Positions 23,691-35,473 of a stretch of 64,000 nt of DNA are shown here, piece after piece. The position numbers were made by a program, and so were the translations under genes. Below the pieces are notes generated by a model that was given only the letters and a program-made list of their open reading frames with translations, was not told where the DNA came from and ran no database searches. Origin of the DNA: Pseudisothecium myosuroides (lineage: Eukaryota > Streptophyta > Bryopsida > Hypnales > Lembophyllaceae); NCBI GenBank assembly GCA_951799445.1, contig OX637293.1, positions 21,328,001-21,392,000 of the forward strand, given 5' to 3'. The stretch's first letter is position 1. Each line of letters opens with the position of its first letter.

Positions 23691-24468
23691 ATACAGACAA
23701 TAAAAATATCTAAAAGTTCAACAAAGAATCAAGAGAGTTCACTGCAATATAAAATTGCGAAGACTGGGGACACCAAGCCCTCGTTACCAATAAGTAAAGC
23801 AATACACGTCCAGACAAAGCCCTTCCTGAAACGAAAAAAGTAATACGGATTGATGTCGCTAATACAAAAACGCAAGAATCCCTTTACAACGTGGTATCTT
23901 GCATGCACAGCTTCTGCCACCTTCAACATTGAATTCAAGTACCAAGCCGATTTGCTTTTGTACAGCTACAATACTTCCATGATCTCCTCTGATGCACCCT
24001 TCTTGTACCATCTCTGCCACTGTACACACGGGTGTTGCGGATGCCCGTAACTCACATTTGTAAGCAGAGTCAAAATAGGGCAGGGAACTGTGATGAAAAA
24101 TATGTACAGATTCACCGACCTGGAAAAGAGGATAAGGTTTTGTAAAGCCTTCACAACCTCTGGCCTACGACCAAAAACAGAGCGGCCATAAACTCAAAAA
24201 CTACCCATAATCGACCATTCTGATGTTATCAATTGTGTCTTTAATCAGTGTTTGGTCTCTAGATTTGCTCTCACTGATGCTGTGAGCAAGCTCCACCAGT
24301 ATGTAAGCACCAGTTTCAGCTCCAAGAAAGGCGCCAACTCTATGCAAAAAGCATCAAGGGCCGGAAAGCTTCGGGCAACAATGATGGACGGTCAAAATTG
24401 GCAAATTCATGGAGTCGAACTTCACCTCCGTTGCTCAGAGCTTCCTCAAAGGCTAAAAGTTTAGCACC

Positions 24469-27313
24469 TTAGACCGCTTCATCTGGAACAGAAAACCATA
24501 GTCCTGTCAGAGTGACCAAGCATTTTTCGGTAGTTGCAACCTAGTCAATCGTACTTCAATGTAAACAAAAGCAAACGCACTGTAAAGTTCGAAACAGCTG
24601 AACATCACAAACCTGCTGAACATTACAAGCATGAGGATGAAAGAAACTACAAATAACAGAAGAGAGCTCTTCTAATTTGACCAAACGAAACATATTCCCA
24701 AGAGGCTAATTTCGCTACAATTCTAATGCAGATTTTCTTACCTATGGGTTTAGCCCAGAACGGGTCTTCGTTGTTTGAGTAAATCTGAAAAAGCTGCTTT
24801 GAGTGGTGAGAAGCAATGCCTTGGCAAATCTTTAGTGCCCCTGGAAACCGAGCCTCTAGAGCTCTAGCAGACTTCTTCAACTGACCAGACTCGTCTCCAT
24901 CAATCAGGAATTCAGCATAGTTGGAGCCCCTGCAAAACAGAAGAGCAGTTAAATTATTTTTGTTATACATTGTACAATTTGAGGAGTCAAATTAGAGCTT
25001 AGAGCAGCGAAAAGAGTGACATACATTAAAATGACATGAAAAAAATGAAACCGGCATTTACCTTTGCGCATTCATCCTGTCGAAACCACGCCCATTTCTG
25101 TGCAGCGCACCTTTCGCAGATCGTTCATCTTTTGATTGCTGACGGTAGAGTGCACATATAGCCTGCACAGCAATGTCACCATTGTTTTCGATGGCGACAA
25201 GCATGTCCCCCTCAAAATCCCAAATCAGGTTTTGCCTCTTCCTAACAAGTTCTTCTCTGAAATTTCCCTGGCTGCCACTGTCGCTTTGGTCAGAATCCGA
25301 GTCATTCATCTGCTCTTCACTATTGGAAACACTCTCTTCATCACTTGAGCTGTCATGGACAATGAACCCACTCAAAGAGCCACGGCCATCATCACTGTCA
25401 TCCAACTCTACGTCATCCACTGATGGCCTGAGAAGGTTCACTACTACGGGAGATGATGCTCGGTCAGAGCTACTACGACTATGTGCACTTTCGCTGCTTT
25501 CGCTGCTCTCCGCTTCTTGGGGTTGAGTGCCAGAAGTAGGAAGAGATGACCTCAACCTACGTGCAAGGGGAGGCCCAGACTCTGAATCAGAGTCAGAAAG
25601 ATCAATAAAATTGCTGTTGTTTTCCTTCGGTTCTGACTGCCCATCTAAATTTGTCTCTTCCTTGGAGCCTTCGGAAGATTCGGCAGAAGACTCTACAATA
25701 AAAGAGTCTGAGCCCTTGTCACTGGACTCAATCTCATCCTCAACCTCATTTGAAGGCATTGGAGGAAGTTGACTCAACCTTTGGCTCCTCCTGAGCTCCA
25801 CTTTCAAAGGTTGTTCTGTGGCATCTGCATGACCCCGGAATTCAGCACTTTTTTTCCTTAATCTATGTCGAGAATGTTTGGGAGTCGCTTTCCCATCCAC
25901 TTCCGGCTCCTCAGTGACAAGCTCTGACACAGTAATTCCACCCCCAAATTCCATACCTACAACACCTACTCTGCCAGGCGACTCAGAAGTGCCGCCGGGG
26001 GACTCAGGTGTGGCCCCCTGTTGAATTTCTTTATGCAAAAGGTCAGCATTTGGAGTTGCTAGATTGTCAAAAGAAGTCTCGAATAATCTCTTCTTTGACG
26101 CGGGTGAAGCCTCATCGTCCTCATCACTCGAAGACTGGACTAAGTTTAGCCGCCTCCGCTTTCGATGACTCGCACTGCTGGCTGACCTTTCATCAAAGGA
26201 TGGCACAGCATGGTCCATATGATGGTCTATGGCCTCCAAGGGTTGGGGATGTGTCTCATGGCTTTGGCTTTCCTTCTCCTGTTGGTGTACATCCCCTTGT
26301 TCTTGAGTATTCGGCTCCACAGGTGCACTTAATGCTTCTTCAATGACTCCACCTTGAACCTCAGGCTCACCTCCTGTATCAAGATTCAAAGTGATCTCGG
26401 TTAATGGTTCTACTTCAGGGATGGCCGGAAGTACAGAGGCTTCTGCCACTTCGAGAGGAGATATTTTGTCCAGCGTCTCAACATTGACAGAGGATGGTGC
26501 CACATCTTCATTTGCCTCTGCAGTAGTTGGAATCTCAATAGTAAGGTCGGCATTGCCAGGAGTGGCAAGTGACATGGATCGACAGGAAATAAGTTGCGCT
26601 GGAGTTCGAGGGAACAACTCGGCTGTATCCTGCATAAGTTCCTCCCTATGAGTATTCAAACTTACATATTCCACCCCATCAATGTAAAGCATAAGAAAGG
26701 GACAATAGACAAGACTCATTGTGTGCATGCTACTCATGAAATCAACTACCCCAAGAAATGCAAGTACTGGAAGCCAAACTAATTCTAAGAACTATTTTTT
26801 TACTTTTAGCTATCCTTTATAGATGGAAACAAAATGTGTCTATAAATTCTTACACGATTTAGTTCTTGGTACATCAGAAGATTTGTTACGAGTAATCAGT
26901 TACACCGAGATAGAAAAACAATATATAAGTTTCAGCGTAGCCACCCTAAACCCATTTCTCGTATAAGGGTGATCTTTTCAGTTTGATGAAGGAGTGCATA
27001 AGCTATTAAGCCATACCTGAGGGACTATAGGAGGTTCTGCACTTGTTCCATGTTCACGGGCCGGACTTGCGTAAAGAGATGCACGAAGAAGCTGACTTTC
27101 GCGCTTCACTTCAGCCAAAAGGGAGAGGAGCTCTTCCTCACGACGCAGAGATGCATGTAACTGGTCTTTCGCACATCTTTCTCGCTTAATTGCTTCGTTC
27201 TCTCGCACACATATCTCATCAACTTCACTTCGCAACACAGAGAGGGTGCTTTGTGCTATTTCCCGTTCCTTCATATGCCCTTCACACAGTTGACAATGTG
27301 ACTGCGTAGCCAT
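24469..27313 (-). CDS. Uncharacterised plant nuclear-type protein with acidic/Ser-rich middle and conserved C-terminal domain
   Basis: Coding exons on the minus strand are 27313-27017, 26629-25062, 24929-24742 and 24482-24469, giving about 688 aa; junctions are GT-AG and phases agree. The start is taken as the ATG at 27313 in ACAAACATGGCT, since no upstream in-frame ATG was found. A probable 5' untranslated exon ends at 27893 and splices to 27394. Residues 6-20 hold a Cys-x2-Cys-x2-His motif (HCQLCEGHMKERE) followed by a coiled coil to about 80. Residues 100-560 are rich in Ser, Glu and Asp with basic patches (HRKRRRLN, SKKRLF). The last ~120 residues (WDFEGDMLVAIE, ICALYRQQSKDE, NYAEFLIDGDESGQLKKSA, SKQLFQIYSNNEDPFW) match a block I recognise from plant proteins of unknown function. 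Nuclear location is inferred. The tiny last exon (DEAV-stop) is the least certain part. Confidence 0.8.
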
Positions 27314-28235
27314 GTTTGTAGGAGACGCTCCTACCTGTTGTTTCTCATCAGCCTCAAACAACAATCCTGGTAGTACAATTCTAAAGGCCTTCGTCTGCAT
27401 CAACGTTAAAAGAATGTAAATCTCACGGATCACAGACAGATTTCAGAGTTAAAAGTGTTCATTCTCTGCTCCCCTCCGACGTATCCCAAGAATACGAATC
27501 CTCATAAATTGGCATAAGGTAGAGGAACCTAATTGCGAAACCTACCTAAAAGTGACGCCCCAAAATCATGCACAACGAGTATATATAATTTTTGAAAATG
27601 TACACCACATCAGGTTCTTTTAATGCAAGTTTGATACTCAACGCTTCAAGCGTAGGCTTAAGGTGCGGTTACCATAATGCAAGTTCCGTAGACCTTGCAA
27701 CAAATTACAAAGTCGACGTTACAAATCACAAAATCCTCAACGATAAAAACAAAGTCACCCAAAATCCACAAAAAGATGCAACCACCACAATGCCAGAAAA
27801 TCAACAACACATCAAACGAAATCCTCTGAACCTGCAATTCACGACAGGAGCCACGCAAAACCCGCGCCAGTCACCGAAAAACACGGCATTACCTCATGAA
27901 TGCGCTCACATGCCCGCCCTGGCCACAGAATCCACGAAACCTCCACCCAAAGCCATCTGAAGCGCAAAACCCCAAAACCCCAAGACAAAGAAATAGCAAA
28001 AATTCTCACCAACGTTTCAGAAATTCAATTCAATTGCAGAATGAAGCTCCTTCCTGCTCCTTCCTGCCTCATCAATTCGCTCCTTCCTGAACGAGAGCCT
28101 CGTACGGTGATGGCTGGAGAGAGTGCATGGCTTGCATGGTCACGCTTCCGCAAGTTGCAGCAGAAATCTGCAATTCTTGAGCACTTTTTCCCCAGAAAAA
28201 AATTCTCTACAACTACAGTACCTTCAATGTGATCC
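27314..28235 (-). other. 5' untranslated region and leader intron of the uncharacterised gene
   Basis: Going backwards from the start codon, 27394-27314 is the rest of the first coding exon, preceded by an acceptor (GATGCAG). A donor (ATGAG then GTAATG) at 27893/27892 would close a leader exon running up to somewhere near 28230, making a ~500-bp leader intron. Several short upstream ATGs occur in that exon and each meets a stop within 25 codons. The upstream transcript limit is a guess. Confidence 0.45.
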
Positions 28236-30343
28236 TAACGAGAGATTTCGCTTCGATTTTACAAATTGAAAGGGTTCGGTGCGATTTTTCGGCGACGGAG
28301 AGGGGGAGGCAACGGGGGCGGGGAGATTCAAGAAGAGTTGCAGAGCAGAGACTGATGAAGCCTCGAGGCGACGATGCCGCCGAAAGGCTTGCGAGAGTTT
28401 CATTCATCCATGCATGAAATTTGCTGTTCATCCATCGGCACTCACGGGCAGTCTCCAATTGGAAACTGGCACGCTCTATAATCCAAGTTAAGAGTCTTAG
28501 TTTTCTCCTTTTTTTAGTAGGGAATTTGGTGGGACAGTTGGAGATAACTGCGGATAGGATGAGGCCTATTACCGAAGTAGTCATCAGAAAATTATGAGAT
28601 TTTTGGATGAATAAGTAAATCTTTTTTGTTCTTTTTTACTTTTACAAGATGGACTAGTGACTGTGGAAATCATTCCATTGGATATGGTGAAAATCATTGC
28701 CTTAAAAAAATGCAAAAGCACTTACTAGAAGTTAAACTACTAGAGATCGAAGACCTCCCCTTTTCACAACCAAATTTTGAGGATGAATAGTTGCACTTCT
28801 GTTCTATATATAAGGATTTTATGTCATTTATCAAGATACACAATGTCCGCCGCGTTGTTTATAGGTTAAAGTCATTCATCAACCATTTTTGTATACTGAA
28901 TCGTTTTATCCTTAGAAAGATGCAATCCTCCATGACCAAGGTAGTCACTAAAATACTCTGATTATTGAATCAATAGGTGCATTTTCTATTGTTACATTGA
29001 GTGAAGTCATGCATGAGACTTTTTAGGCCTACAACATCTTTACAAGGTTAAAAGGTTAAATTCTAAAAAGACAAGTCTTGTCATCAAGGTAGTCAACCAA
29101 AAATGATCAAATTATCAATTGAATAGGTGCATTCTTCGTTTCTACAAAAATCTAGAAAGTCATCCACTGAGGCCAAAATGTATACAACATCCTTCCAAAA
29201 ATCTAGAAAGTCATCCATTTAGACCAAAATGTACACAACATCCTTCCAAGGTTAGACATTAGATCAACCAATTTATTTTTTCTTTTGTTGGCAGAGCAAC
29301 ATGTATTTTAAAATAGTCCATGAGTGTTTTTGTTCATCTATTAAATCACCTAATATGAGTAACTTTTATGCAAATATTAGTGAATCAAATATTTTTGAGA
29401 GATATTTGATAATTTCATCCATTTTTTTTCTATTTCTTTGCCTCAAATTATTATAGTTCGAAGGAATATGTATAAAAGATCACTTGTTGAAATGCCGCAC
29501 AATTATACAACATTCATTACAAGTGGTAATTCTAGACGTACATAATTTATTTAGATTTTTTTAGAATGTAGAAAGTAGGATTAGATTTAACAAGGGAATT
29601 TGCTAAGTATAAAATAAATGGTAGATTTTGATTTTGATCCTACTATTCAACATGCCATTCATCCTTGTTAAAAGAGTTAGAGGGCACCTCAATTTTGTTT
29701 TTTTGTATTACCTTCACTAAAGTCACATCCTCTATTTCTCACCAAATCCAAGAGAATGGATTTGGTGTGAAGTTTCATGTGAGAACTTCGATGAATAAAC
29801 TCTCCATGTATGCCAACTACTTTGACTTGTTGGAATTGCTCACTATCTCTCTCTATATATACTTCAACTTACACTTCAATCTTTACTTTTTGCTTCAAAC
29901 ATGTTTATCTTTGGTTCCAAGTTGCTACTCACAAGAAAGACTTTGAATACTTAATTACACTTTTTACTTAAAAATCAAAAGAAACTTCTATGTGATAAAA
30001 AAAAACCTTGCTCATTCAAATCAATTTACATGACACAATTATGTAACACATACCTCCCAACTAATGCCCCCACCAACAGTGATTACCATACCTCTATCTT
30101 GTACGAGGCGAAGTCAAATAGCGTCAAAAAAGAGTGTCAAAAACACCACCTTTTTCTTGGGTAGTGTTGCTATTAAAAGGGTGTCATTGTTGCAACATTG
30201 ACACGGTTACCTTCTGAATACAAGCACCTTATCTACTATCCATCCTAGACAACCATGTCTAGAATGCCACAGAAATAATGAAAAGTAACAATGAATACAA
30301 TGTGACAAAAAAAAAAGCTAGCTTTCCATTCCGTTCTTGGAAC
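28236..30343. other. Spacer between the uncharacterised gene and FES1, with repeats
   Basis: The first few hundred bases are GC-richer and probably contain the promoter of the minus-strand gene. About 28640-28835 holds a reverse-orientation copy of the ~220-bp dispersed repeat. A 51-bp tandem duplication (TCTAGAAAGTCATCCA twice, at 29151 and 29202) follows. The rest is AT-rich with no gene seen; the last few hundred bases are presumably the FES1 3' region. Confidence 0.5.
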
Positions 30344-32968
30344 TCATTTTGCTACGACCTGGGGTTGTTTTTGAAGCAACTGCCAAAGAATGTTGACCAG
30401 TTGCCGCTCTTCTTTCACAGCTGCCAGATCTTCCTGGTTCAGGCCTTTCATTTCCTCTACTCGCCTATTGACAACGTCCTTCAGTTGGGTAGTGTCATCA
30501 AATTTTCCTGCACTCTTCCTGTCTTGATGGCGAAGAATCTCTACTAAAGCTTGCAGAGCAGTCTGCCTCACGTCAGGATCGGCGCTATTCACCAACCTTG
30601 TCAACGACGCAACGAATCCTAGTTGAGTTGCTACATTATGATCCTCTGGATTTGCTTGCAGTAGATACTGCATTACCTGCAGAGCTTTCCTGCATTCCCA
30701 ATGATAGAATTGTCCATTAGCGAGGAGAAAGTGGCATTTCTGAAGTATGGAATGCAAGGCATGATAACTAACCAATATAAAAACAAAAAAAACCCGTCGA
30801 TGGACGTTGTACACTGTCATGGAATCAAAGACTATTGCACCTTCTGTTACTGCTGCAATATCTACCCATTACGGTTTTGTTCTTTATTATGGAAACGCGG
30901 AGGCTACATACCTCTGTAATCTGGGGTCATCCGATGCAAGAGCCTCTCGTAACCCCGCATAGCCATTTGAATGCCTAAAGGAATCAGTCGCTACTTTATT
31001 ATGCCTGATTAAAGCTGTCATAAATAAAATAAACAAAGTTAGGATGTTTCAAGCATCATTCTTTTCACATCTTAATCCCAAGTGGCCACTTCCATGTCTT
31101 TAAAAGTTGAAATAAATATTAGGAAGGTTAAGGAAGGTAACAAAATGTACCAATAGAAAGAATAAATCATACACTATTTTTAAAATAATCCAAAGATGTT
31201 CAGAAAATGACCGCAATCGAAAGCCAACAAAGCGAACTTCATAATTTAACCTGAGCACTTAGGGGTCGACAATCAAGACCTCAGTAATTCACAACCTTAA
31301 AAATCCAAGCCTAAGAAAATTAAGCCACAGTTGCTATGACCATGAGCAATAAAACAGGGAATATGGAGATGATTTTCGCTAACGTACACGAGATGGCACC
31401 CAAAGCCTTCGTTCGCACTTTCATGTCATCGTCGGAATTGAAATTCACCAACAATCTGTCCAAACCGTTACAGTCCATCACTTGCTGCTGGCTCTTTGGA
31501 TTATTCTGCACAATAGTGCTCACGACTTCTGCTGCCCGAGCCCTTATCCCAGCATTCGGATTCTTCAGATAATTCAGCAAAGGCACCAGGCCCCCGATTG
31601 CATGTAAATCTGCAACGAAGAAGTAGTCCACATCAGGGGAAATTCACTTCCAACATGTCACTCCAACGACACTGCTTAACGTCATTGCAAATAAAAAACA
31701 AACTAGAAGCACTCAAAGTACTCAAGAGCACTCACAGCCCAACGATTATAAAGATGCATTTACAGCAGCTACATGGACAACTTTAGTGACAAGCACACTT
31801 GAATGACTTGAATCAAGGAATCTGCATAGTATAAGTGAATAAGCCATACCGTTGGCCATGTCGATGGACTCGACGTGTTCTTGAAGCTCCTCCAACATGC
31901 CTGTTATGACGAATAGGACACAAAAGCAGAAAGTTTGCATCAAATGATCCCTCTTGAATATGCATCTTAATGTAAGGATTTTGAAATCAACAAACTTTGA
32001 CCGTCCATAAATCAATAAATTTTCTCCAATTGTGATGGCTTTCCATTCTAGTTGTAAATCGAAATTCGATGACCAAAAATGAAACCAAAAATAACAATTA
32101 AATCGCCAATTGCGGCCTACGTTAGATTGCGATTCCATTCTAATTTAATATTATCAAATATAATGTTAATAAATTTACAAACAAAGAAGTAACTGGGATT
32201 GCAGTTACTAGTTTTGATGAGGAATCCAATCTCAGAATCTAAGAATGTGTGACCCCACTCCTCTCCAATTGAGTATGAGTCGAGTATCTTAGTTCAGAGG
32301 TATGCACTACCGTAATCTCACAGTTCCACAAACTTTCCATGTAAAATTATATTACCCACAAATCCCTAAACCCTAAGCCCAGGGAAATCTAAATTTTTGA
32401 AAGACAGAGAAGACGACGACTCAGTTAACAGGTGACTCTAACAAGAAGCTCTTCACCACCCGCCAACCAAATTGATTAAGCAAAACCATACCTTCAATTT
32501 CTTCTGCAGTAATATCCTGAGCTTCAAGGACCTCAGGGGGCAGGTTCATCACCATTGAAATCTCTTTCATACGCTTCACCACGTCCACGGTCTGATCTTG
32601 CATGGCTTCGGCGAAGAATCGCTTATCCTCCTCACTGTCGCAAATGGTCGGAAAAGCAAATAAGCACTTGATCCTTGACAGCACCGTAAGCGCACCATCT
32701 AAAACCCTAAATAAATTCATATCATGACCGATTCCTATTTGATTCAACACCGCCTCTAATATGTAATCCGATACTCCTTGAATTTTCGTTACTGAAGCAG
32801 CTTAAAACCACAAAACTCGTGGGGATTGTGCTCCTAAGGGAAGCCAAATTTGAAGAAAAACTACAGTAGAGAATTACCATACCTCAGTTGCCGAGGAGCC
32901 TGTGTACCATCGCTGTGAGCAATACTCCATTTCAGCAGACCCTTCCAATCCGGCCCGGATCCATCCAT
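30344..32968 (-). CDS. FES1: Hsp70 nucleotide-exchange factor, Fes1/HspBP1 family
   Basis: Six exons on the minus strand (32968-32883, 32634-32492, 31900-31850, 31609-31388, 31014-30912, 30689-30344) join in phase to 316 aa with GT-AG introns. The start reads MDGSGPDWKGLLKWSIAHSD, the usual Fes1 opening, then QTVDVVKRMKEI and LEELQEHVESIDMAN. From about residue 94 armadillo-like helices follow (GGLVPLLNYLKN, AAEVVSTIVQNNP, KALGAISSLIRHNK, NGYAGLREALAS, KALQVMQYLLQ). The family releases ADP from cytosolic Hsp70 and protects it from misfolded-client overload; the Arabidopsis Fes1A protein is 363 aa, so this one lacks most of the variable C-terminal tail. A heat-shock element lies about 220 bp upstream. 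Assignment to cytosol is by family; no signal peptide is visible. Confidence 0.94.
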
Positions 32969-33185
32969 AGCTCCAAAAACCCTGAACACTAATCTCAAAA
33001 CCTCTTCACAACAGAAATCTCCTACAAAACTCCCGAAATTGCACCAGATTCTCTAATCTTCAGCTCAAAATAACTGCAGAAAATGCAATACTGGACTACA
33101 GCAGAAGCCAACTGGGATCTCGTAACAACAGATGATTAAATTAAAGGAGGCTGGGCGACGGGAAGGAAACTACGAGCAAGGTCTT

Positions 33186-33203
33186 GAAGGTTCCAGAACG
33201 TTA
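33186..33203. promoter_or_regulatory. Heat-shock element upstream of FES1
   Basis: The string GAAGGTTCCAGAACGTTA holds three perfect alternating nGAAn/nTTCn boxes (GAA-gg-TTC-ca-GAA) plus a partial fourth (TTA). Its inner edge is 218 bp upstream of the FES1 start codon. This is the binding pattern of heat-shock transcription factors, and Fes1A is heat-induced in Arabidopsis, so the match of site and gene is sensible. Function is inferred from the sequence only. Confidence 0.75.
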
Positions 33204-33998
33204 CTCATTTTCATCCATCCTCCGCACTCTTTCATCTATTCACCGAAGACTCTCTAATATCACATCCTCTGTTCCGAGAGAATTGTCGGGAGAAATCAGT
33301 CTTTACCCCTACTAAGCCCCTCAATCCTTTTTGAATTTTTTCCTCATTTTTGCTTATATCTTTGTACATAAAAAATCATTTATTGGAGTTTCATGAATTT
33401 GGTCATTAAGGAAGGTTGTCTTTTCTAGATTCAAGTATTACATTGAATGAATGAGAAGTTAATTGGATTATAGTAAACAATGTCTTGAAGCCCTCCGTTC
33501 ATTGTTCAAAATATGAATGTAGGAGCGCTTCAAGGTTAATCTCACACAAAGACCTCTTGTTCAATTTTGAGATTTTTCATTCAAAGTTTATGGACTTTGA
33601 CCTCTACTGGGAATTTTTTACATAATCTTTCCACAGGAGAATTTTGTGGATGATAAAAAATCACCTCCCTTGCAAGTTTGCCATCTTTAAGAAATTAAGT
33701 ACAAACTAAAAATATAGAGTATATGTATATATATTTTGTTTTAGAAATGTCATCCAAATGTTTTAGAAATTGTCGTTTAATGTCCAAATTTGAAATTGTA
33801 TTTTTTTTTCTATTTCATATGATTGTTGATGCACTTTTGATGTGGATAGGCAAAAATTCAAAAATTTCAAAAAAATTGCCACTGGGGACTTGTTCCCCTA
33901 GTCCGTTGTACTTTTTCCTTTTTATCAATGAAAATTGTCCGTGTGTTCAAGGAAAAAAAATTCAAGCTTTACATAAATGAAAAGTTTAATTGTATTAA

Positions 33999-34462
33999 GA
34001 GCATTCCCACCAGTGCCCGCTCAATCTGACGCGCTAGAGCAGATTGAGCGGGCACTGGCGCTCTCAAGGTCGAGGGGTGGGTGGCAAACTCCCACCGCCC
34101 CTCACTCTATCCCCCCTCGCTCCAATGGCCCTGACACTGTGACCCCACCTCCACGCTCTTAGGGGGCCACATGTCATCACCTCACACAGGCTCCTCGTTA
34201 AGCCACCTGTGTTGCAAGCTCCACACAGGCTCTTCGGCAGACTCGCGAAGCCATACTCGGACAAAACCTGACGAAGAGATTCTCCAAAATTCATGGTCGC
34301 GCATCTATGAAGTGGGCCCACAACTGTTGAGTGGCCGCTTAGAATTTTGATGTGGCCGCTTTGAAAGTGGCCGTTGCGAGGGTGACGGTGGAAGTCGAAA
34401 AGGTGAAAGGGCCCTCCAGGAGCTGTTGAGGCCAGCTCTGGAGGGCTACGGTGGGAATGCTC
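33999..34462. mobile_element. Tourist-like (PIF/Harbinger-type) miniature element
   Basis: Ends are GAGCATTCCCACC and GGTGGGAATGCTC, a perfect 13-bp inverted pair, flanked by TAA on each side (33996-33998 and 34463-34465). A 3-bp TWA duplication with such ends fits the PIF/Harbinger group. It is 464 bp, clearly more GC-rich than its surroundings, and sits in the divergent spacer between FES1 and PRP31. A perfect 15-bp inverted repeat (GTGCCCGCTCAATCT and its complement, 34013-34055) lies just inside the left end. The open frames in it show no transposase similarity. Confidence 0.85.
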
Positions 34463-34465
34463 TAA

Positions 34466-35473
34466 CCCTGGAGTGCTCCGATGTCCATTTTTTGGACGAT
34501 GAACAGATTCAGATCCTTGTTTCTGTCTCATTCCTGCTTGGATGAAAGTCATCCTAATTTTTGGTGATACTTTATCAAGTTGTTGTCCTATCCATCGGTT
34601 GGATTTGGTGTTACTAGAATATATACATTTCTAAAATTACAAATGTGGAAGTATGTCAAGTGGTCAATTTGCATTGACTTTAGTTCAAAACTAGATGTGC
34701 AAAAATGAGGTCAAAGATGTAAAGGTCACAAAAATTTCAAAAAATCACCATATGAAGAGAACCTTATTTCAAATCCATTCCAACAAGTTTTACTCAAAAA
34801 ATGATAATATTTTACTTGTAATTGAATTTAGAAGGAATTCTGAAATTTTCTTTTCAAAATTTATAGAAAAAGATTGGTGATAGCATTAGTAGATCTAACC
34901 GTACGGATAGAATTTAAAAATCAAAATCTACAGCTTTCATTTGTATACCAATTCCAAAATATTCTTCCAAATTGTAGTTTATAATGTTTTTTCTCAAATC
35001 GTCAATTTTGGAGATGAATCCAGACGTTTAGGGGTTAAACACCTCTAGATTAGATGTGTTCTATCTAAGTACGTCTAAACTATCACTTCTGCATGCAATT
35101 GTTACAATTTTCTGGGTTTCTTTTTCATAGGCAATCTTCAATACATGTGTTCTCCTCTAATACACCTAATAAATGTAATACGGGGTTGTGATTGGCCATG
35201 AAATTTCCAAGGTCCATACAACTCCAATCTCCAAAATAGGGGCCCACCTTTTGCACCCCGAAGAGTGCCTTGGAGAATGCGCCTAAGCTATGTGACATTA
35301 TAGAGGTCAGACGGGGTGTATTCTCCTGCAAGAGGCTTATTAGGAGAGAGTGAGTCTCAAGCCGACGCTCTGAGACGTCTCAAATTTCGAGGCGTGATTG
35401 CCGAATTTGCTGAACTGACGCTTGATTCATCAGAGAACAGTTGTTGCTACGATCGTTTGTTGCATTCGAAATC
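34466..35473. other. Spacer and presumed promoter/leader of PRP31
   Basis: The first half is AT-rich without features. From about 35310 the composition becomes gene-like and leads into the PRP31 start codon at 35474, so the untranslated leader probably begins in 35300-35400. No clear TATA box was found. Confidence 0.4.

Noticed and set aside
25136..26651. Open frames on the + strand opposite the large exon of the uncharacterised gene
   Set aside because: They are antisense shadows of a Ser/Glu-rich coding exon; splice phases support the minus strand.
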